Counted from the stretch's first letter, positions 8,363 through 17,844 are shown. The stretch: 64,000 bases of DNA from Pseudodesulfovibrio thermohalotolerans (GCF_021353295.2 NZ_CP120635.1:3117501-3181500); one strand, 5' to 3'. Notes: generated from the sequence alone by a model not told the origin. Translations and numbers: made by a program.

Positions 8363-10273
8363 ATGGATTTCAAACGACTGTTGCTCGTGGATGACGAGGA
8401 AGGCGTCCGCCGTTTCCTCGGCCTCTCATTGATGGATATGGGCTACGAGGTTGAGACCGCCTCCAACGGGCGGGAAGCCCTTGATATATTCGACTCCTTC
8501 CGGCCGCATATTGTCTTCACCGACATCAAGATGCCCGTCATGGACGGCATCGATCTCCTCAAGGCCATCAAGGAACGCTCCCCTGACACCGAAGTCGTCA
8601 TGATAACCGGCCACGGCGACATGGACCTGGCCATCGAGTCCCTCAAGTTCGACGCCTCGGACTTCATCACCAAGCCCATCAACAACGACGTTCTGGAAAT
8701 ATCCCTGGAACGCGCCCGTGAACGGTACAACATGAAGCTCCAGCTTCGCGAGTACACCGAGAACCTGGAAAAACTCGTCGAGGAGAAGACCAACAGGATC
8801 GTGGAACTGGAGCGGCAGAATGCCGCCTGCCAGGTGGTCCAGGGACTGTCCTCGGCCCTGTCCGACGCCGCCCAGGAGGTGGAGACCGGCTACGGAGTGT
8901 TCAACGAACTGCCCTGCCTGGTGTCCATCCACAACCGCTACCTTGAGATCGTGGCCCACAACCGGCTCTTCGAGGAACGCCTCGGCAACCAGGTGGGCAA
9001 CAACAGTTTCGACATCTATTCCGACCGCACCTCGCCGGGCAACGCCTGCCCGGTGCAGCGCACCTTCCAGACCGGCAAGGGCCAGCGGAGCAAGGAAAAT
9101 TTTCTGGGCAAGGACGGCGAAGAGATTCCGGTCACGGTCTATACCGCTCCCCTGCCGAACAAGGACGGAGAAATCGAGCTTGTCCTGGACATATCCGTGG
9201 ACATGACCGAACTCAAGCGGCTCCAGGACGAACTGCTGACCACGCAGTACAAGTACCGCCGCCTGTTCGACGAAGCGCCCTGCTACATCACCGTGCAGGA
9301 CTCGGACCTGAAAATCGTCGAGGCCAACCGCCTTTTCAAGCGGGACTTCGGCGAAGTCGAAGGGCATTTCTGCTTCGAAGCGTACAAGCACCGCAACGAG
9401 CCGTGCGAGGGATGCCTGGTGGACAAGACCCTGCTGGACGGCGAGTCCCGACAGCGTGAAACCGTGGTAACCACCCTGACCGGCGAGCAGAAGCACATGC
9501 TCGTCCAGTCCGCCCCCCTGCACGACGCCTCGGGCCGGGTGTTCCAGGCCATGGAACTGTCCACGGACATCACCGAAATCCGCAAGCTCCAGGACCACCT
9601 GACCTCGCTGGGCATCATGCTCGGCTCCATGTCGCACGGCGTAAAGGGGATGCTGACCTCGTTGGACGGCGGCATCTACCGCCTGGAATCCGGCCTGAAA
9701 AAGGGCGACCGGGAGCGGGTTGAAGCCGCCACCAGAACGCTCAAGGCCATGATCGGCCGGGTCAAGAAGATGGTCCTGGACATCCTCTATTACGCCAAGT
9801 CCAGGGAGCTAGAAACCGAGGCCGTGGACGCCACGGCGTTCCTCCGGGACACCGCCGATATCGCCGCGGCCCGGGCAACGGCCCACAACGTGGAGTTCGT
9901 CCGCGACATCCCGGACGGCCTGGGACTCCTGCAGGCCGACACCGCGGCCCTGGCCGCCGCCCTGGTCAACTTCCTGGAGAACGGCGTGGACGCCTGTGAG
10001 AGCCGGAAAAACGGACGCCTGGAGCTGTCCGCCCGGCGCAGGGACAACGGGCTGGTCATCACCGTGTCGGACAACGGCATGGGCATGGACCGGGAGACCA
10101 GGGACAAGATATTCACCCTGTTCTTCTCGTCCAAGGGCAAGCGCGGCACCGGCATCGGGCTGTTCATCTCGAACCAGACCATCGAGCAGCACGGCGGGTC
10201 CATCCGCGTGGAGTCCTCTCCCGAGGAGGGATCAACCTTCATCATCACCCTGCCGGACCGCACCGGGCGGTAG
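8363..10273 (+). CDS. Receiver-PAS-PAS histidine kinase
   Basis: About 636 residues, soluble (no membrane segment). An N-terminal receiver domain (about 1-125; DDEE, Asp in FTDIKMP, Lys in TKPI) is followed by a coiled-coil linker, two PAS-like domains each with a cysteine-pair motif (GNACPVQRTF and CEGCLVDKTL), a phosphoacceptor helix (MSHGVKGML) and an HATPase_c domain (NFLENGVDA, DNGMGMD, GTGIGL). The CxxCxVxxT motif recurs in the PAS domain of the kinase at 10866 and could bind a metal or sense redox. The first in-frame ATG is 8360, but GGAGGG at 8353-8358 almost touches it, so 8363 is preferred. It sits among hmc regulators. Confidence 0.85.
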   Translation: MDFKRLLLVDDEEGVRRFLGLSLMDMGYEVETASNGREALDIFDSFRPHIVFTDIKMPVMDGIDLLKAIKERSPDTEVVMITGHGDMDLAIESLKFDASDFITKPINNDVLEISLERARERYNMKLQLREYTENLEKLVEEKTNRIVELERQNAACQVVQGLSSALSDAAQEVETGYGVFNELPCLVSIHNRYLEIVAHNRLFEERLGNQVGNNSFDIYSDRTSPGNACPVQRTFQTGKGQRSKENFLGKDGEEIPVTVYTAPLPNKDGEIELVLDISVDMTELKRLQDELLTTQYKYRRLFDEAPCYITVQDSDLKIVEANRLFKRDFGEVEGHFCFEAYKHRNEPCEGCLVDKTLLDGESRQRETVVTTLTGEQKHMLVQSAPLHDASGRVFQAMELSTDITEIRKLQDHLTSLGIMLGSMSHGVKGMLTSLDGGIYRLESGLKKGDRERVEAATRTLKAMIGRVKKMVLDILYYAKSRELETEAVDATAFLRDTADIAAARATAHNVEFVRDIPDGLGLLQADTAALAAALVNFLENGVDACESRKNGRLELSARRRDNGLVITVSDNGMGMDRETRDKIFTLFFSSKGKRGTGIGLFISNQTIEQHGGSIRVESSPEEGSTFIITLPDRTGR

Positions 10274-10388
10274 CATTTGGCCGGGGGTGGACCAAAAGGT
10301 GCGCCCGATTGATTGTCACGGTGTTTTTCCCTATGCTTCCGGGACGCGCGCCGCGCGACCTCCAATCTCACCGCCAGGGACGAAGACA

Positions 10389-10835
10389 ATGAAACTGACT
10401 ACACGCAGCCGATATGGCACACGATTGCTCCTGGACATCGCCCTGCATTCCGAGAACGGCAGCCCAGTGCCGAGCAAGGACACCGCCGATCGCGAGAAAC
10501 TGTCCTTGAAGTACTTGGAAAAACTTATCAAAATGCTCAAGCAAGCGGGCTATGTGAAAGGCAAGCGCGGCCCCAACGGCGGCAACGTCCTGGTGCGCGA
10601 ACCCGAAGACATTTCCATCGGCGAAGTGGCCCGCATACTGGACGGCGAGGAACAGGTCCTCGGCTGCGAAGGCGACCCGTCCACCTGTCCGCGCGCGGCC
10701 GTCTGCCTCAAGCGTTCCATCTGGGACGACGCCTCCATGGCCATGTACAAGATGCTGGACTCGTACTCGCTGGCGGACCTGATGAAGGACGCCTACCTGT
10801 GCCCGATGAACCCGCCCAAGCGCGACGGGGAGTAG
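10389..10835 (+). CDS. rrf2: Rrf2/IscR-like transcriptional regulator
   Basis: The 148-residue product is an Rrf2-family winged-helix repressor. The N-terminus (MKLTTRSRYGTRLLLDIA) and the wing (KQAGYVKGKRGPNGG) are diagnostic. Three cysteines in the order C-x6-C-x5-C (CEGDPSTCPRAAVC) match the Fe-S ligand region of IscR/NsrR relatives, plus one later Cys (YLCP). It probably senses Fe-S status or redox. In D. vulgaris rrf2 lies with hmc and affects its expression. The tandem operator at 14-56 is a plausible target. The ATG at 10389 begins the conserved domain; upstream in-frame sequence is not family-like. Confidence 0.88.
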   Translation: MKLTTRSRYGTRLLLDIALHSENGSPVPSKDTADREKLSLKYLEKLIKMLKQAGYVKGKRGPNGGNVLVREPEDISIGEVARILDGEEQVLGCEGDPSTCPRAAVCLKRSIWDDASMAMYKMLDSYSLADLMKDAYLCPMNPPKRDGE

Positions 10836-10865
10836 CCCGACCGGCACATCCCGAAGGAGAACGGT

Positions 10866-13136
10866 GTGAAGATGCTCAAGAGATTCCGTCAGAGCCTCAT
10901 CGCAAAGATGATCCTGTCGGGCGGCGTGACGCTCATCCTGTGCATCTTCCTGTGGACCGGGTTCAACGTCTACTTTTTCAAGCGCAACGTGGTCTCCAAC
11001 GCCATGTCGGACATCAATATGGTGTCCGACACGATCATGCTCGCCCTGCACTACGCGATGATGCTCGACAGCGAAGAGGACATCAAAGAGAACATCAACA
11101 ATATCAGCAAGCAGGAGGAGATCGAGTCCATCCGCGTGTACAACAAGCAGGGACTCATCGTCTTCTCCAACATTCCCGAAGAGATAGGCAAGGTCATCGG
11201 CCAGGACGACCCCGCCTGCAACGCCTGTCACCAGTATACCCCGCCGCCTCCGACCCTGCCCCTGTCCAAACGCACCCGGATGGTCGATTCCGACCATCGG
11301 CAGATCATGTCCATAATGACCCCCATCGCCAACTCCGAGGGATGCTCCCCCGGCCCCTGCCACGTCCACTCCAAGGACGAACAGGTCCTCGGCCTTCTGG
11401 ACGTGACCGTGAACATGGATGACAAGAACTCCATGATACTGATGTTCGAGCGGGCCAACCTCGGCATCTCCGTGGTGGTCTTCGCCGCCACCTTCCTGGC
11501 CCTGTTCGCCTTCTCCTACAGGTTCATCTTCCGCCCCATCAGGCGGCTCATCGCGGCCACCAAGGGAATCAGCGGCGACAACGCCTACACGGATATCGAC
11601 ATCGAACAGGTGGACGAAATCGGCACCCTGGGCCAAGCCTTCAACATGATGGGCAGGCGGGTCTCGGACAAGCACCGCGAGCTGCTCGAACAGCGCGAGG
11701 AGTACCGGAACCTGTTCGACAACGTGCCCTGCCTGGTTTCCGTGGTGGACACCGACTACCGTGTCATCCGTCACAACTCGGCCTATGAACGGCATTTCGG
11801 CCTGCCCATGGGCAAGCGATGCTGGCAGGTGAACAAGGGACGGCTCGAAAAATGCGAAGCCTGCCCGGTGGACCGCACCTTCCGCGACGGCATGTCGCAC
11901 ATGAGCGAGGAATCCGGCATGTCCAAGGACGGGCAGCCCATCCACTGGATCGTCTACACCTCGCCGGTCCGCAACGAGACGGGCGAGGTCGTGGCCGCCA
12001 TGGAGATGATGATCGACATCACCCACCGCCGGGAACTCGAATCCAAGCTGGCCGCATCCGAGCACCGCTACCACGCCATTTTCGACTCCATCCCCAACGC
12101 GGTCTTCGTCCTCGACCGGCAGACGCTGACGATCCTGAACTGCAACGACTCTTCCCAGGAGATGTACGGCTGGAGCCAGCTCGAAATGCGCGGCCGCAGC
12201 TTCATGAACTTCTTCCGCGAAGGCGAGGCCGGAGACTGGGAAGAGGCCGTGCGCAACCAGGCGGAGATCGAGCTGTGCACCCATGTGGACAAGTCCGGCA
12301 AGTCGTTCTTCGTGTTCCTGAGCATCTCCCCCGCCCGTTTCGAGGGGCAAGAAACGCTGATCGTCACCTGCACGGACGTGACCCGCAAGATCGAGGCCGA
12401 GCAACAGCTCATCCAGGCCAGCAAAATGACCACCCTGGGCGAGATGTCCACCGGCGTGGCCCACGAGCTGAACCAGCCCCTGACCATCCTGCAGGCCATC
12501 TCCAACCTGCTCTCGCGCAAGGTGACGAACAGAACCGAGGTCTCCCCCGAGATCATGCGCGAGATGGCCGAAGGCATTTCCACCCACGTTGACCGGGCCG
12601 CCAAGATCATCGAGCACATGCGCGAATTCGGGCGCAAGTCCGACCTGCGGACCATGCCGGTGCAGATCAACGAGGTCCTGGAGCGCGGCTTCGAATTCTT
12701 CAGCCAGCAGCTCCAGGTGCACAACATCCGTGTCATCTGGGAATTGGAGGAGGACCTGCCCCTCATCATGGCCGACTCCAACCGCCTGGAGCAGGTGGTC
12801 ATCAACCTCCTGCTCAACGCCCGCGACGCCATCGAGGACCGTTGGAAGGGCGAAAAGAACAACGCCGACAAGCGCATTCTGCTCCAGTCGTTCAGCACGC
12901 CCGAACGCATCGTCTTCCGCATCTGCGACACGGGCGCGGGCATTCCCCCGGCCATCCGCGAAAGGCTGTTCGAGCCGTTCTTCACCACCAAGAACGTGGG
13001 CAAGGGCACCGGACTGGGCCTGTCCATCTCCTACGGCATAATCAACGACTACGGCGGAAAGATTCGGGCCACCTCCTGGGAGGAGGGCGGCGCCTGCTTC
13101 GAAATCGACTTTCCCAAGGCGGAATGCGAGCTGTAG
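10866..13136 (+). CDS. Membrane histidine kinase with periplasmic haem-c sensor domain
   Basis: The 756-residue protein has a first membrane helix (about 15-37), a periplasmic domain to about residue 197, a second helix (about 198-220), HAMP, two PAS domains (about 275-390 and 395-510), HisKA (HELNQPLTILQ) and HATPase_c (NLLLNARDAIED, DTGAGIPP, GTGLGLSIS). The periplasmic domain has two haem-c attachment motifs: CNACH at 118-122 and CSPGPCH at 160-166 (Cx4CH), followed by HVH. A c-type haem sensor would read periplasmic redox state or a gas ligand. PAS1 has CEACPVDRTF. The GTG at 10866 is placed 6 bp after AAGGAG; the ATG at 10872 is an alternative. It follows rrf2 by 30 bp. Confidence 0.88.
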   Translation: MKMLKRFRQSLIAKMILSGGVTLILCIFLWTGFNVYFFKRNVVSNAMSDINMVSDTIMLALHYAMMLDSEEDIKENINNISKQEEIESIRVYNKQGLIVFSNIPEEIGKVIGQDDPACNACHQYTPPPPTLPLSKRTRMVDSDHRQIMSIMTPIANSEGCSPGPCHVHSKDEQVLGLLDVTVNMDDKNSMILMFERANLGISVVVFAATFLALFAFSYRFIFRPIRRLIAATKGISGDNAYTDIDIEQVDEIGTLGQAFNMMGRRVSDKHRELLEQREEYRNLFDNVPCLVSVVDTDYRVIRHNSAYERHFGLPMGKRCWQVNKGRLEKCEACPVDRTFRDGMSHMSEESGMSKDGQPIHWIVYTSPVRNETGEVVAAMEMMIDITHRRELESKLAASEHRYHAIFDSIPNAVFVLDRQTLTILNCNDSSQEMYGWSQLEMRGRSFMNFFREGEAGDWEEAVRNQAEIELCTHVDKSGKSFFVFLSISPARFEGQETLIVTCTDVTRKIEAEQQLIQASKMTTLGEMSTGVAHELNQPLTILQAISNLLSRKVTNRTEVSPEIMREMAEGISTHVDRAAKIIEHMREFGRKSDLRTMPVQINEVLERGFEFFSQQLQVHNIRVIWELEEDLPLIMADSNRLEQVVINLLLNARDAIEDRWKGEKNNADKRILLQSFSTPERIVFRICDTGAGIPPAIRERLFEPFFTTKNVGKGTGLGLSISYGIINDYGGKIRATSWEEGGACFEIDFPKAECEL

Positions 13137-13162
13137 CAGCTCTCCGTCCATGACTTTCCTTG

Positions 13163-13190
13163 GGCCGGGAATCCGTTCCCGGCCTTTTTT
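13163..13190 (+). terminator. Intrinsic terminator after the haem-sensor kinase
   Basis: GGCCGGGAA pairs with TTCCCGGCC over a 4-nt loop, followed by six T. It closes the regulatory block before the cytochrome pair. Confidence 0.85.
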
Positions 13191-13353
13191 AGCCTCATTT
13201 TCCGCACAACCGCCGAAATAGTCGCAAAAAAGACCAAAAAATAACGGCTCACCCCTGCCTTTTCCCGCCATTTTCTGCTAATTGGGTACTAACCCTCATT
13301 TTTCCGGACCGGGGGGCGAATGGTCTGGTAACGGGGAACAGCCAGGAGGAGGT

Positions 13354-13926
13354 ATGGAACGAAAAACAAAATCGATCCTATTGGTCTTTTTCGGCATTCT
13401 GATCGCCTTTCCGCTCTTCAGCATGACTTACTACACCATGGTCAGGACTTCGACCCCGGAGTTCTGTGGGAGCTGTCATGAAATCCGCCCGGCCGTCATG
13501 GCCTGGAAAAGCTCGACGCACGTGAACAACGCCCAGGGGTTCGTGGCCGACTGCATGGACTGCCACCTGCCCGCCCCGCACGATACCGTCGACTTCTTCT
13601 TCACCAAGACAATGCACGGCGCCAAGGATGTGCTCGCCCACTTCACAGGCGGAGCCGAGACCTATGACAGAGCGGTCATGCGGGAAAGGATCTGGGCCAC
13701 GATGAAGAACGACCAGTGCATGAAGTGCCACCGAAACATCCTGCACATGCCGGGCAAGCGCGGGGCCATGCTGGCCCACCGCAAGGTGCTCTATGCAGGA
13801 AACGGCGAGGAGTACCGCTGCACGGACTGTCACCGGGACCTGGTCCACAACGACAGGCAGTTCTTCGAGTACAAGCAGTTCAGCGCCCCCTACCGGGCGA
13901 ACGGACTGCCCAATCTGGGTATCTAG
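13354..13926 (+). CDS. NapC/NrfH-type tetrahaem quinol dehydrogenase
   Basis: The 190-residue protein has one N-terminal membrane helix (about 8-27) and four CxxCH motifs: CGSCH, CMDCH, CMKCH and CTDCH. This is the NapC/NirT/NrfH layout of membrane-anchored cytochromes that oxidise menaquinol and pass electrons to a periplasmic multihaem reductase. The in-frame upstream Met at 13282 is rejected because AGGAGGAGG lies just before the 13354 ATG and the helix begins there. The octahaem gene starts 11 bp after its stop, so the pair probably forms one quinol-linked reductase. Confidence 0.9.
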   Translation: MERKTKSILLVFFGILIAFPLFSMTYYTMVRTSTPEFCGSCHEIRPAVMAWKSSTHVNNAQGFVADCMDCHLPAPHDTVDFFFTKTMHGAKDVLAHFTGGAETYDRAVMRERIWATMKNDQCMKCHRNILHMPGKRGAMLAHRKVLYAGNGEEYRCTDCHRDLVHNDRQFFEYKQFSAPYRANGLPNLGI

Positions 13927-13937
13927 GAGGTTTGTTT

Positions 13938-15320
13938 ATGTATCGCAGAGTGACGTTCACCCTCGCCGCCATGCTGGCCGTCATCGCCCTGACCGCCATC
14001 GCCGCCGGTGCGCAGAATTTCCCCAAGGTCCGCGAACTGCGCATGGAACGGGCCACCCCGCCCCAGGGCACGGCCTGCATCGAATGCCACAAACAGGAAA
14101 CCCCCGGCATCTTCGCCGACTGGGCCATGAGCCGCCACGCGGCGGCGGGCATCACCTGCCTGGACTGCCACCAGGCCCAGCCCGGCGAGCAGGACATCAG
14201 CGTGGCCCATGAAAAATACTACTCCATGGGCGACCTGCCCATGGGCGAGAAGCAGTACTTCGTGCCCGTGGCCGCCGCGGTCACGCCCAAGGACTGTTCC
14301 CGGTGCCACCCGGACGAGGCCAAGCAGTACTCCCTGAGCAAGCACGCCAACACCATTGAGATCATGTGGAAGCTCGACCCGTGGCTCAACGGCGGCATGA
14401 ACTCCGACAACGAGCGCAAGACCGGCTGCTTCTACTGTCACGGCACGGTGCTCAAGATGAAGGATGGCAAGCTCGATCCCGACACCTGGCCCAACGTGGG
14501 CGTTGGCCGCCTGAATATGGACGGTTCGCTCGGCTCCTGCACAAGTTGCCACACCCGGCACCGCTTCTCGGTCATGGAGGCCCGCAAGCCCGAGACCTGC
14601 GGCCAGTGCCACCTTGGCCCGGACCATCCGCAGATCGAAATATTCAACGAATCCAAGCACGGCGACATCTACCACGCCTTCAAGCACGAATACAACTTCG
14701 ACTCCGCTCCCGGCGCCTGGACTCCCGGCGTTGACTACCGCGCCCCGACCTGTGCCGCCTGCCACATGTCCGGCTCCGGCGACGTGGCCACCACCCACGA
14801 CGTGACCGAACGGATCTCCTGGGAAACCCAGGCCCCGCTGACGGTCCGGCCGTCCGAGTTCAAGCCGCTTCCTGCGGCCACCGACTGGCAGGTCGAGCGC
14901 GACAAGATGAAGAACATTTGCAGCCAGTGCCATGGGCAGTCCTGGATCGACGACTTCTATACCCAGCTCGACACTGCGGTTGAGGAGTACAACGAGGTCT
15001 ACTTCAAGCCCGCCAAGAAGACCCTGGACGAACTCTATGAAAAGGGGCTGCTCGACAAGACCAAGTTCTTCGACGAACACCTTGAAGTGGAATACTACGA
15101 GCTGTGGCACCACGAAGGCCGCCGGGCACGCATGGGCGTGGCCATGATGGCCCCGGACTACGCATGGTGGCATGGTTTCTACGAGTGCAAGCACCGCTAC
15201 AACAAGTTCATGGAGGAGGCGCGCCACCTCATCGACACCAATACCAAGGCATACAGGTACCCCGACTTCCCGAACGCCACCGGCGACCCCACTCGTCCGG
15301 CGGAGATATTCGGCCAATAA
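13938..15320 (+). CDS. Octahaem cytochrome c, hydroxylamine oxidoreductase (HAO)-like
   Basis: The 460-residue secreted protein has a Sec signal (about 1-25, ending AGA-QN) and eight CxxCH motifs: CIECH, CLDCH, CSRCH, CFYCH, CTSCH, CGQCH, CAACH and CSQCH. The segments TPGIFADW...SRHA and APDYAWWHGFYE are typical of HAO-like octahaem cytochromes. Relatives paired with a NapC-type quinol dehydrogenase work reductively, turning nitrite or hydroxylamine into ammonium, so this is likelier a reductase than an oxidase. Whether the HAO cross-linking tyrosine is present cannot be settled by eye. AGGAGG lies 8 bp before the ATG. The substrate is inferred. Confidence 0.82.
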   Translation: MYRRVTFTLAAMLAVIALTAIAAGAQNFPKVRELRMERATPPQGTACIECHKQETPGIFADWAMSRHAAAGITCLDCHQAQPGEQDISVAHEKYYSMGDLPMGEKQYFVPVAAAVTPKDCSRCHPDEAKQYSLSKHANTIEIMWKLDPWLNGGMNSDNERKTGCFYCHGTVLKMKDGKLDPDTWPNVGVGRLNMDGSLGSCTSCHTRHRFSVMEARKPETCGQCHLGPDHPQIEIFNESKHGDIYHAFKHEYNFDSAPGAWTPGVDYRAPTCAACHMSGSGDVATTHDVTERISWETQAPLTVRPSEFKPLPAATDWQVERDKMKNICSQCHGQSWIDDFYTQLDTAVEEYNEVYFKPAKKTLDELYEKGLLDKTKFFDEHLEVEYYELWHHEGRRARMGVAMMAPDYAWWHGFYECKHRYNKFMEEARHLIDTNTKAYRYPDFPNATGDPTRPAEIFGQ

Positions 15321-15344
15321 CGGGACAACGTGAGCCATTGACCG

Positions 15345-15376
15345 AAGGGGGGCGCCCGTGCCCCCCTTCACTGTTT
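15345..15376 (+). terminator. Terminator after the octahaem cytochrome gene
   Basis: AAGGGGGGC and GCCCCCCTT form a 9-bp stem around GCCCGT, followed by a pyrimidine-rich, weakly U-rich tail. Confidence 0.65.
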
Positions 15377-15497
15377 CACTCTTCCACTCCCAGCCACGGG
15401 CCGCATTGACCTTTCGCAAAAAAAACGCGATATTAGTATTCTGAACAAGCCCTGACGGCCCGGCCGTCGGGCGCAACGCTCCGAAGCGGAGGGTCGA

Positions 15498-17840
15498 ATG
15501 GACGAGGCATCCCTACGCAAGCAGCTTCAGGAAGCTCGGCTACGCATCGAGGAACTCGAAAAAGACCTTGGGAACGCCGCCGAGGCGACCTGCGAAGACC
15601 GCTACCGGCAGGTCTTCGAAAGTGCTCCCGGCGGCATGGCCATCATCACCAGGGAGGGACACATCCTCCTGGCCAACTCCGAGGCCAAGCGGTTTCTCGG
15701 TCTGCCCGAAAACAATGCGGAGCATAACGTCGAGGACTTCTACGTCGACGTGAAAGACCGCAAGCGGCTCCTGACGCTGCTGACGAGAGACCGGCACATC
15801 CGCAATTTCCCCGTCCCCATGCGCCGCCGTGACGGCGTCCTGCTTTGGGCCAGCATGTCGGCGCGGGCCATCGACTACGGCGCGCAACAGGCCAACCTCG
15901 TTTCCTTCACCGACATAACCGAGCACCGCGAAGCCCTGCGGCGGCTGGAGCTGGATGAAATCCGCTTCGAAAAGCTCTACGCCCTCTCCGAGATGACCCA
16001 ACGCTCCGAGAGCGAAATCCTCGACTTCGCCCTGAACGCCATCACCGAGGTAACGGGCAGCGCCATCGGCTATATCTATCGGCTCGACGAGACCCAGACC
16101 ATACTGACGCTCCACGCCTGGGCCGGAGACGTCATGGAGCAATGCGAAGTCACGGATGTCCCCAAGGAATACCACGTCGACGAAGAGGGCCTCTGGATGG
16201 AGCCCATCCGCCTCCGCAAGGCGGTCCTGGTCAACGACTACCTGAACAACCCTTGCAAGCGGGGGCTTCCCGAGGGACACGTCCCCATCAGAAACCACCT
16301 GGGCATTCCAGTGATCGAAGACGACCGCATCGTCTTCCTGGCCGGTGTGAGCAACAAGGCGGAAAACTACACCGAGGACGACGTCCGCCATCTGGACCTG
16401 ATAATGAAGGGCACCTGGCGCATCATCCAGCGGAGGCGGTCCCGGGCCGAACTCAACGCGGCCCGCGCCGAGCTGGAGGAAACGGTCCGGCGGCGCACGG
16501 ACAGGCTGCAACAGGTCAACAGGGAACTGGCCGGACTCAACCTGGAGCTGATGGAAAAGGATCGCGAGCGTGAGCACGCCCGCATGGAGCTGATGCGCTA
16601 CCAGAGGATCATCGAGACCACTCCGGACCTCATTTCCCTCATCGACAACAACTACCGCTACGTCATCGTCAACCAATCGTATACCCGGATTTTCGGGCTC
16701 TCGCGGGACGCCATCGTGGGCCAGCCCGTGGGCATCCTCTTCGGCTCCCTGGCCTTTGAGGAACAGTTCCGGCCCGCCATCGACCGCGCCCTGAAAGGCG
16801 AGACCCTGACCGAAGCCACCTGGCTCCATCTCCCGGACAAGGGCGAACGATACATGTCCATCACCTACCAGCCCGTCCGGGTCGAAGGCGACTCCACGCA
16901 ATACGTCTCCTTCGAAGCGCGGGACATGACCGACCTCAAGCGAAGCGAGGAGGACCTCAAGGCCATCGCCGAACGCCTTGACCTGGCCACCGACGCGGCC
17001 CACCTCGGCATCTGGGAATGGGACCTGCGCACCGACGACCTGCTCTGGGACCACAAGATGTTCGACCTCTACCAGGTGCCCCCCATGCCGTCCTGCGAGC
17101 TGTTCCATTTCTGGAGAAGCTGCCTCCATCCCGACGACCTCGCCGCCACCGAGCAGCAGATGGCGCGGTCCATCGAGACAAAGGAACCCCTCTACCTGGA
17201 ATTCCGGATCATCCGCCCGGACGGCGAGACCCGGCATATCCGCCTCGAAGGGCTGGTCCAGGTGGACGACAAGGAGATGCCCATCCGGCTCATCGGCATC
17301 AGCATGGACGTCACCGAACAGCGCAACATGGAAGACGAGCTGCGCACCCTGGCCTCCACCGATCCCCTGACCGGCGCAAGCAACCGCCGCCAATTCATGT
17401 CCCGGCTGGGCGAGGAATTCGAGCGGTGCAAGCGGTACAACACCTCGCTGGTCCTCCTCTCCCTGGACATCGACCACTTCAAGCGCATCAACGATACCTA
17501 CGGCCACCCCTCCGGGGACGACGTGCTCAAGGAGCTGGTCTCCCTGTGCATGTCCACCCTGCGTACCACCGACCTCTTCGGCCGCGTTGGGGGCGAGGAG
17601 TTCCAGGCCGCCCTGACCCAGACCCGCATCGGCGCGGGGCAGAACACCGCCGAACGGCTGCGCCGCCGCGTGGAACGATGCAAGGTCGAAACCCACGGCC
17701 AGACCATAACTTTCACCATCAGCATCGGCGTAACCGCCCTGCGCCCGGACGACGAGTCCATCGAAGAGCTGCTCAAGCGCGCCGACGAGGCCCTCTACCA
17801 GGCCAAGCGCACCGGCAGAAACCGAATCGTGATCCTTTGA
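15498..17840 (+). CDS. PAS-GAF-PAS-PAS diguanylate cyclase
   Basis: The 780-residue soluble protein is built from a short coiled coil, a PAS domain (about 30-145), a GAF domain (about 155-310), a coiled-coil linker, two more PAS domains (about 370-490 and 495-615) and a C-terminal GGDEF domain. The active-site motif is GGEEF within FGRVGGEEF, preceded by DPLTGASNRR and the metal-binding DIDHFKRIND, so cyclase activity is expected. No EAL or membrane segment is present. It would make cyclic-di-GMP in response to cytoplasmic signals bound by PAS/GAF. The ATG has GGAGGG 5 bp upstream. It stands between two terminated units, probably monocistronic. Confidence 0.88.
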   Translation: MDEASLRKQLQEARLRIEELEKDLGNAAEATCEDRYRQVFESAPGGMAIITREGHILLANSEAKRFLGLPENNAEHNVEDFYVDVKDRKRLLTLLTRDRHIRNFPVPMRRRDGVLLWASMSARAIDYGAQQANLVSFTDITEHREALRRLELDEIRFEKLYALSEMTQRSESEILDFALNAITEVTGSAIGYIYRLDETQTILTLHAWAGDVMEQCEVTDVPKEYHVDEEGLWMEPIRLRKAVLVNDYLNNPCKRGLPEGHVPIRNHLGIPVIEDDRIVFLAGVSNKAENYTEDDVRHLDLIMKGTWRIIQRRRSRAELNAARAELEETVRRRTDRLQQVNRELAGLNLELMEKDREREHARMELMRYQRIIETTPDLISLIDNNYRYVIVNQSYTRIFGLSRDAIVGQPVGILFGSLAFEEQFRPAIDRALKGETLTEATWLHLPDKGERYMSITYQPVRVEGDSTQYVSFEARDMTDLKRSEEDLKAIAERLDLATDAAHLGIWEWDLRTDDLLWDHKMFDLYQVPPMPSCELFHFWRSCLHPDDLAATEQQMARSIETKEPLYLEFRIIRPDGETRHIRLEGLVQVDDKEMPIRLIGISMDVTEQRNMEDELRTLASTDPLTGASNRRQFMSRLGEEFERCKRYNTSLVLLSLDIDHFKRINDTYGHPSGDDVLKELVSLCMSTLRTTDLFGRVGGEEFQAALTQTRIGAGQNTAERLRRRVERCKVETHGQTITFTISIGVTALRPDDESIEELLKRADEALYQAKRTGRNRIVIL

Positions 17841-17844
17841 CCCC

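Noticed and set aside
10368..13271. Minus-strand open frame of 967 codons
   Set aside because: It is antisense to the haem-sensor kinase and rrf2 and shows no domain or signal.
13284..13295. GGGT-ACTA-ACCC before the NrfH-like gene as another copy of the hmc operator
   Set aside because: The arms are shorter and the spacer is 4 rather than 6 bp, so it does not match the tandem operator.
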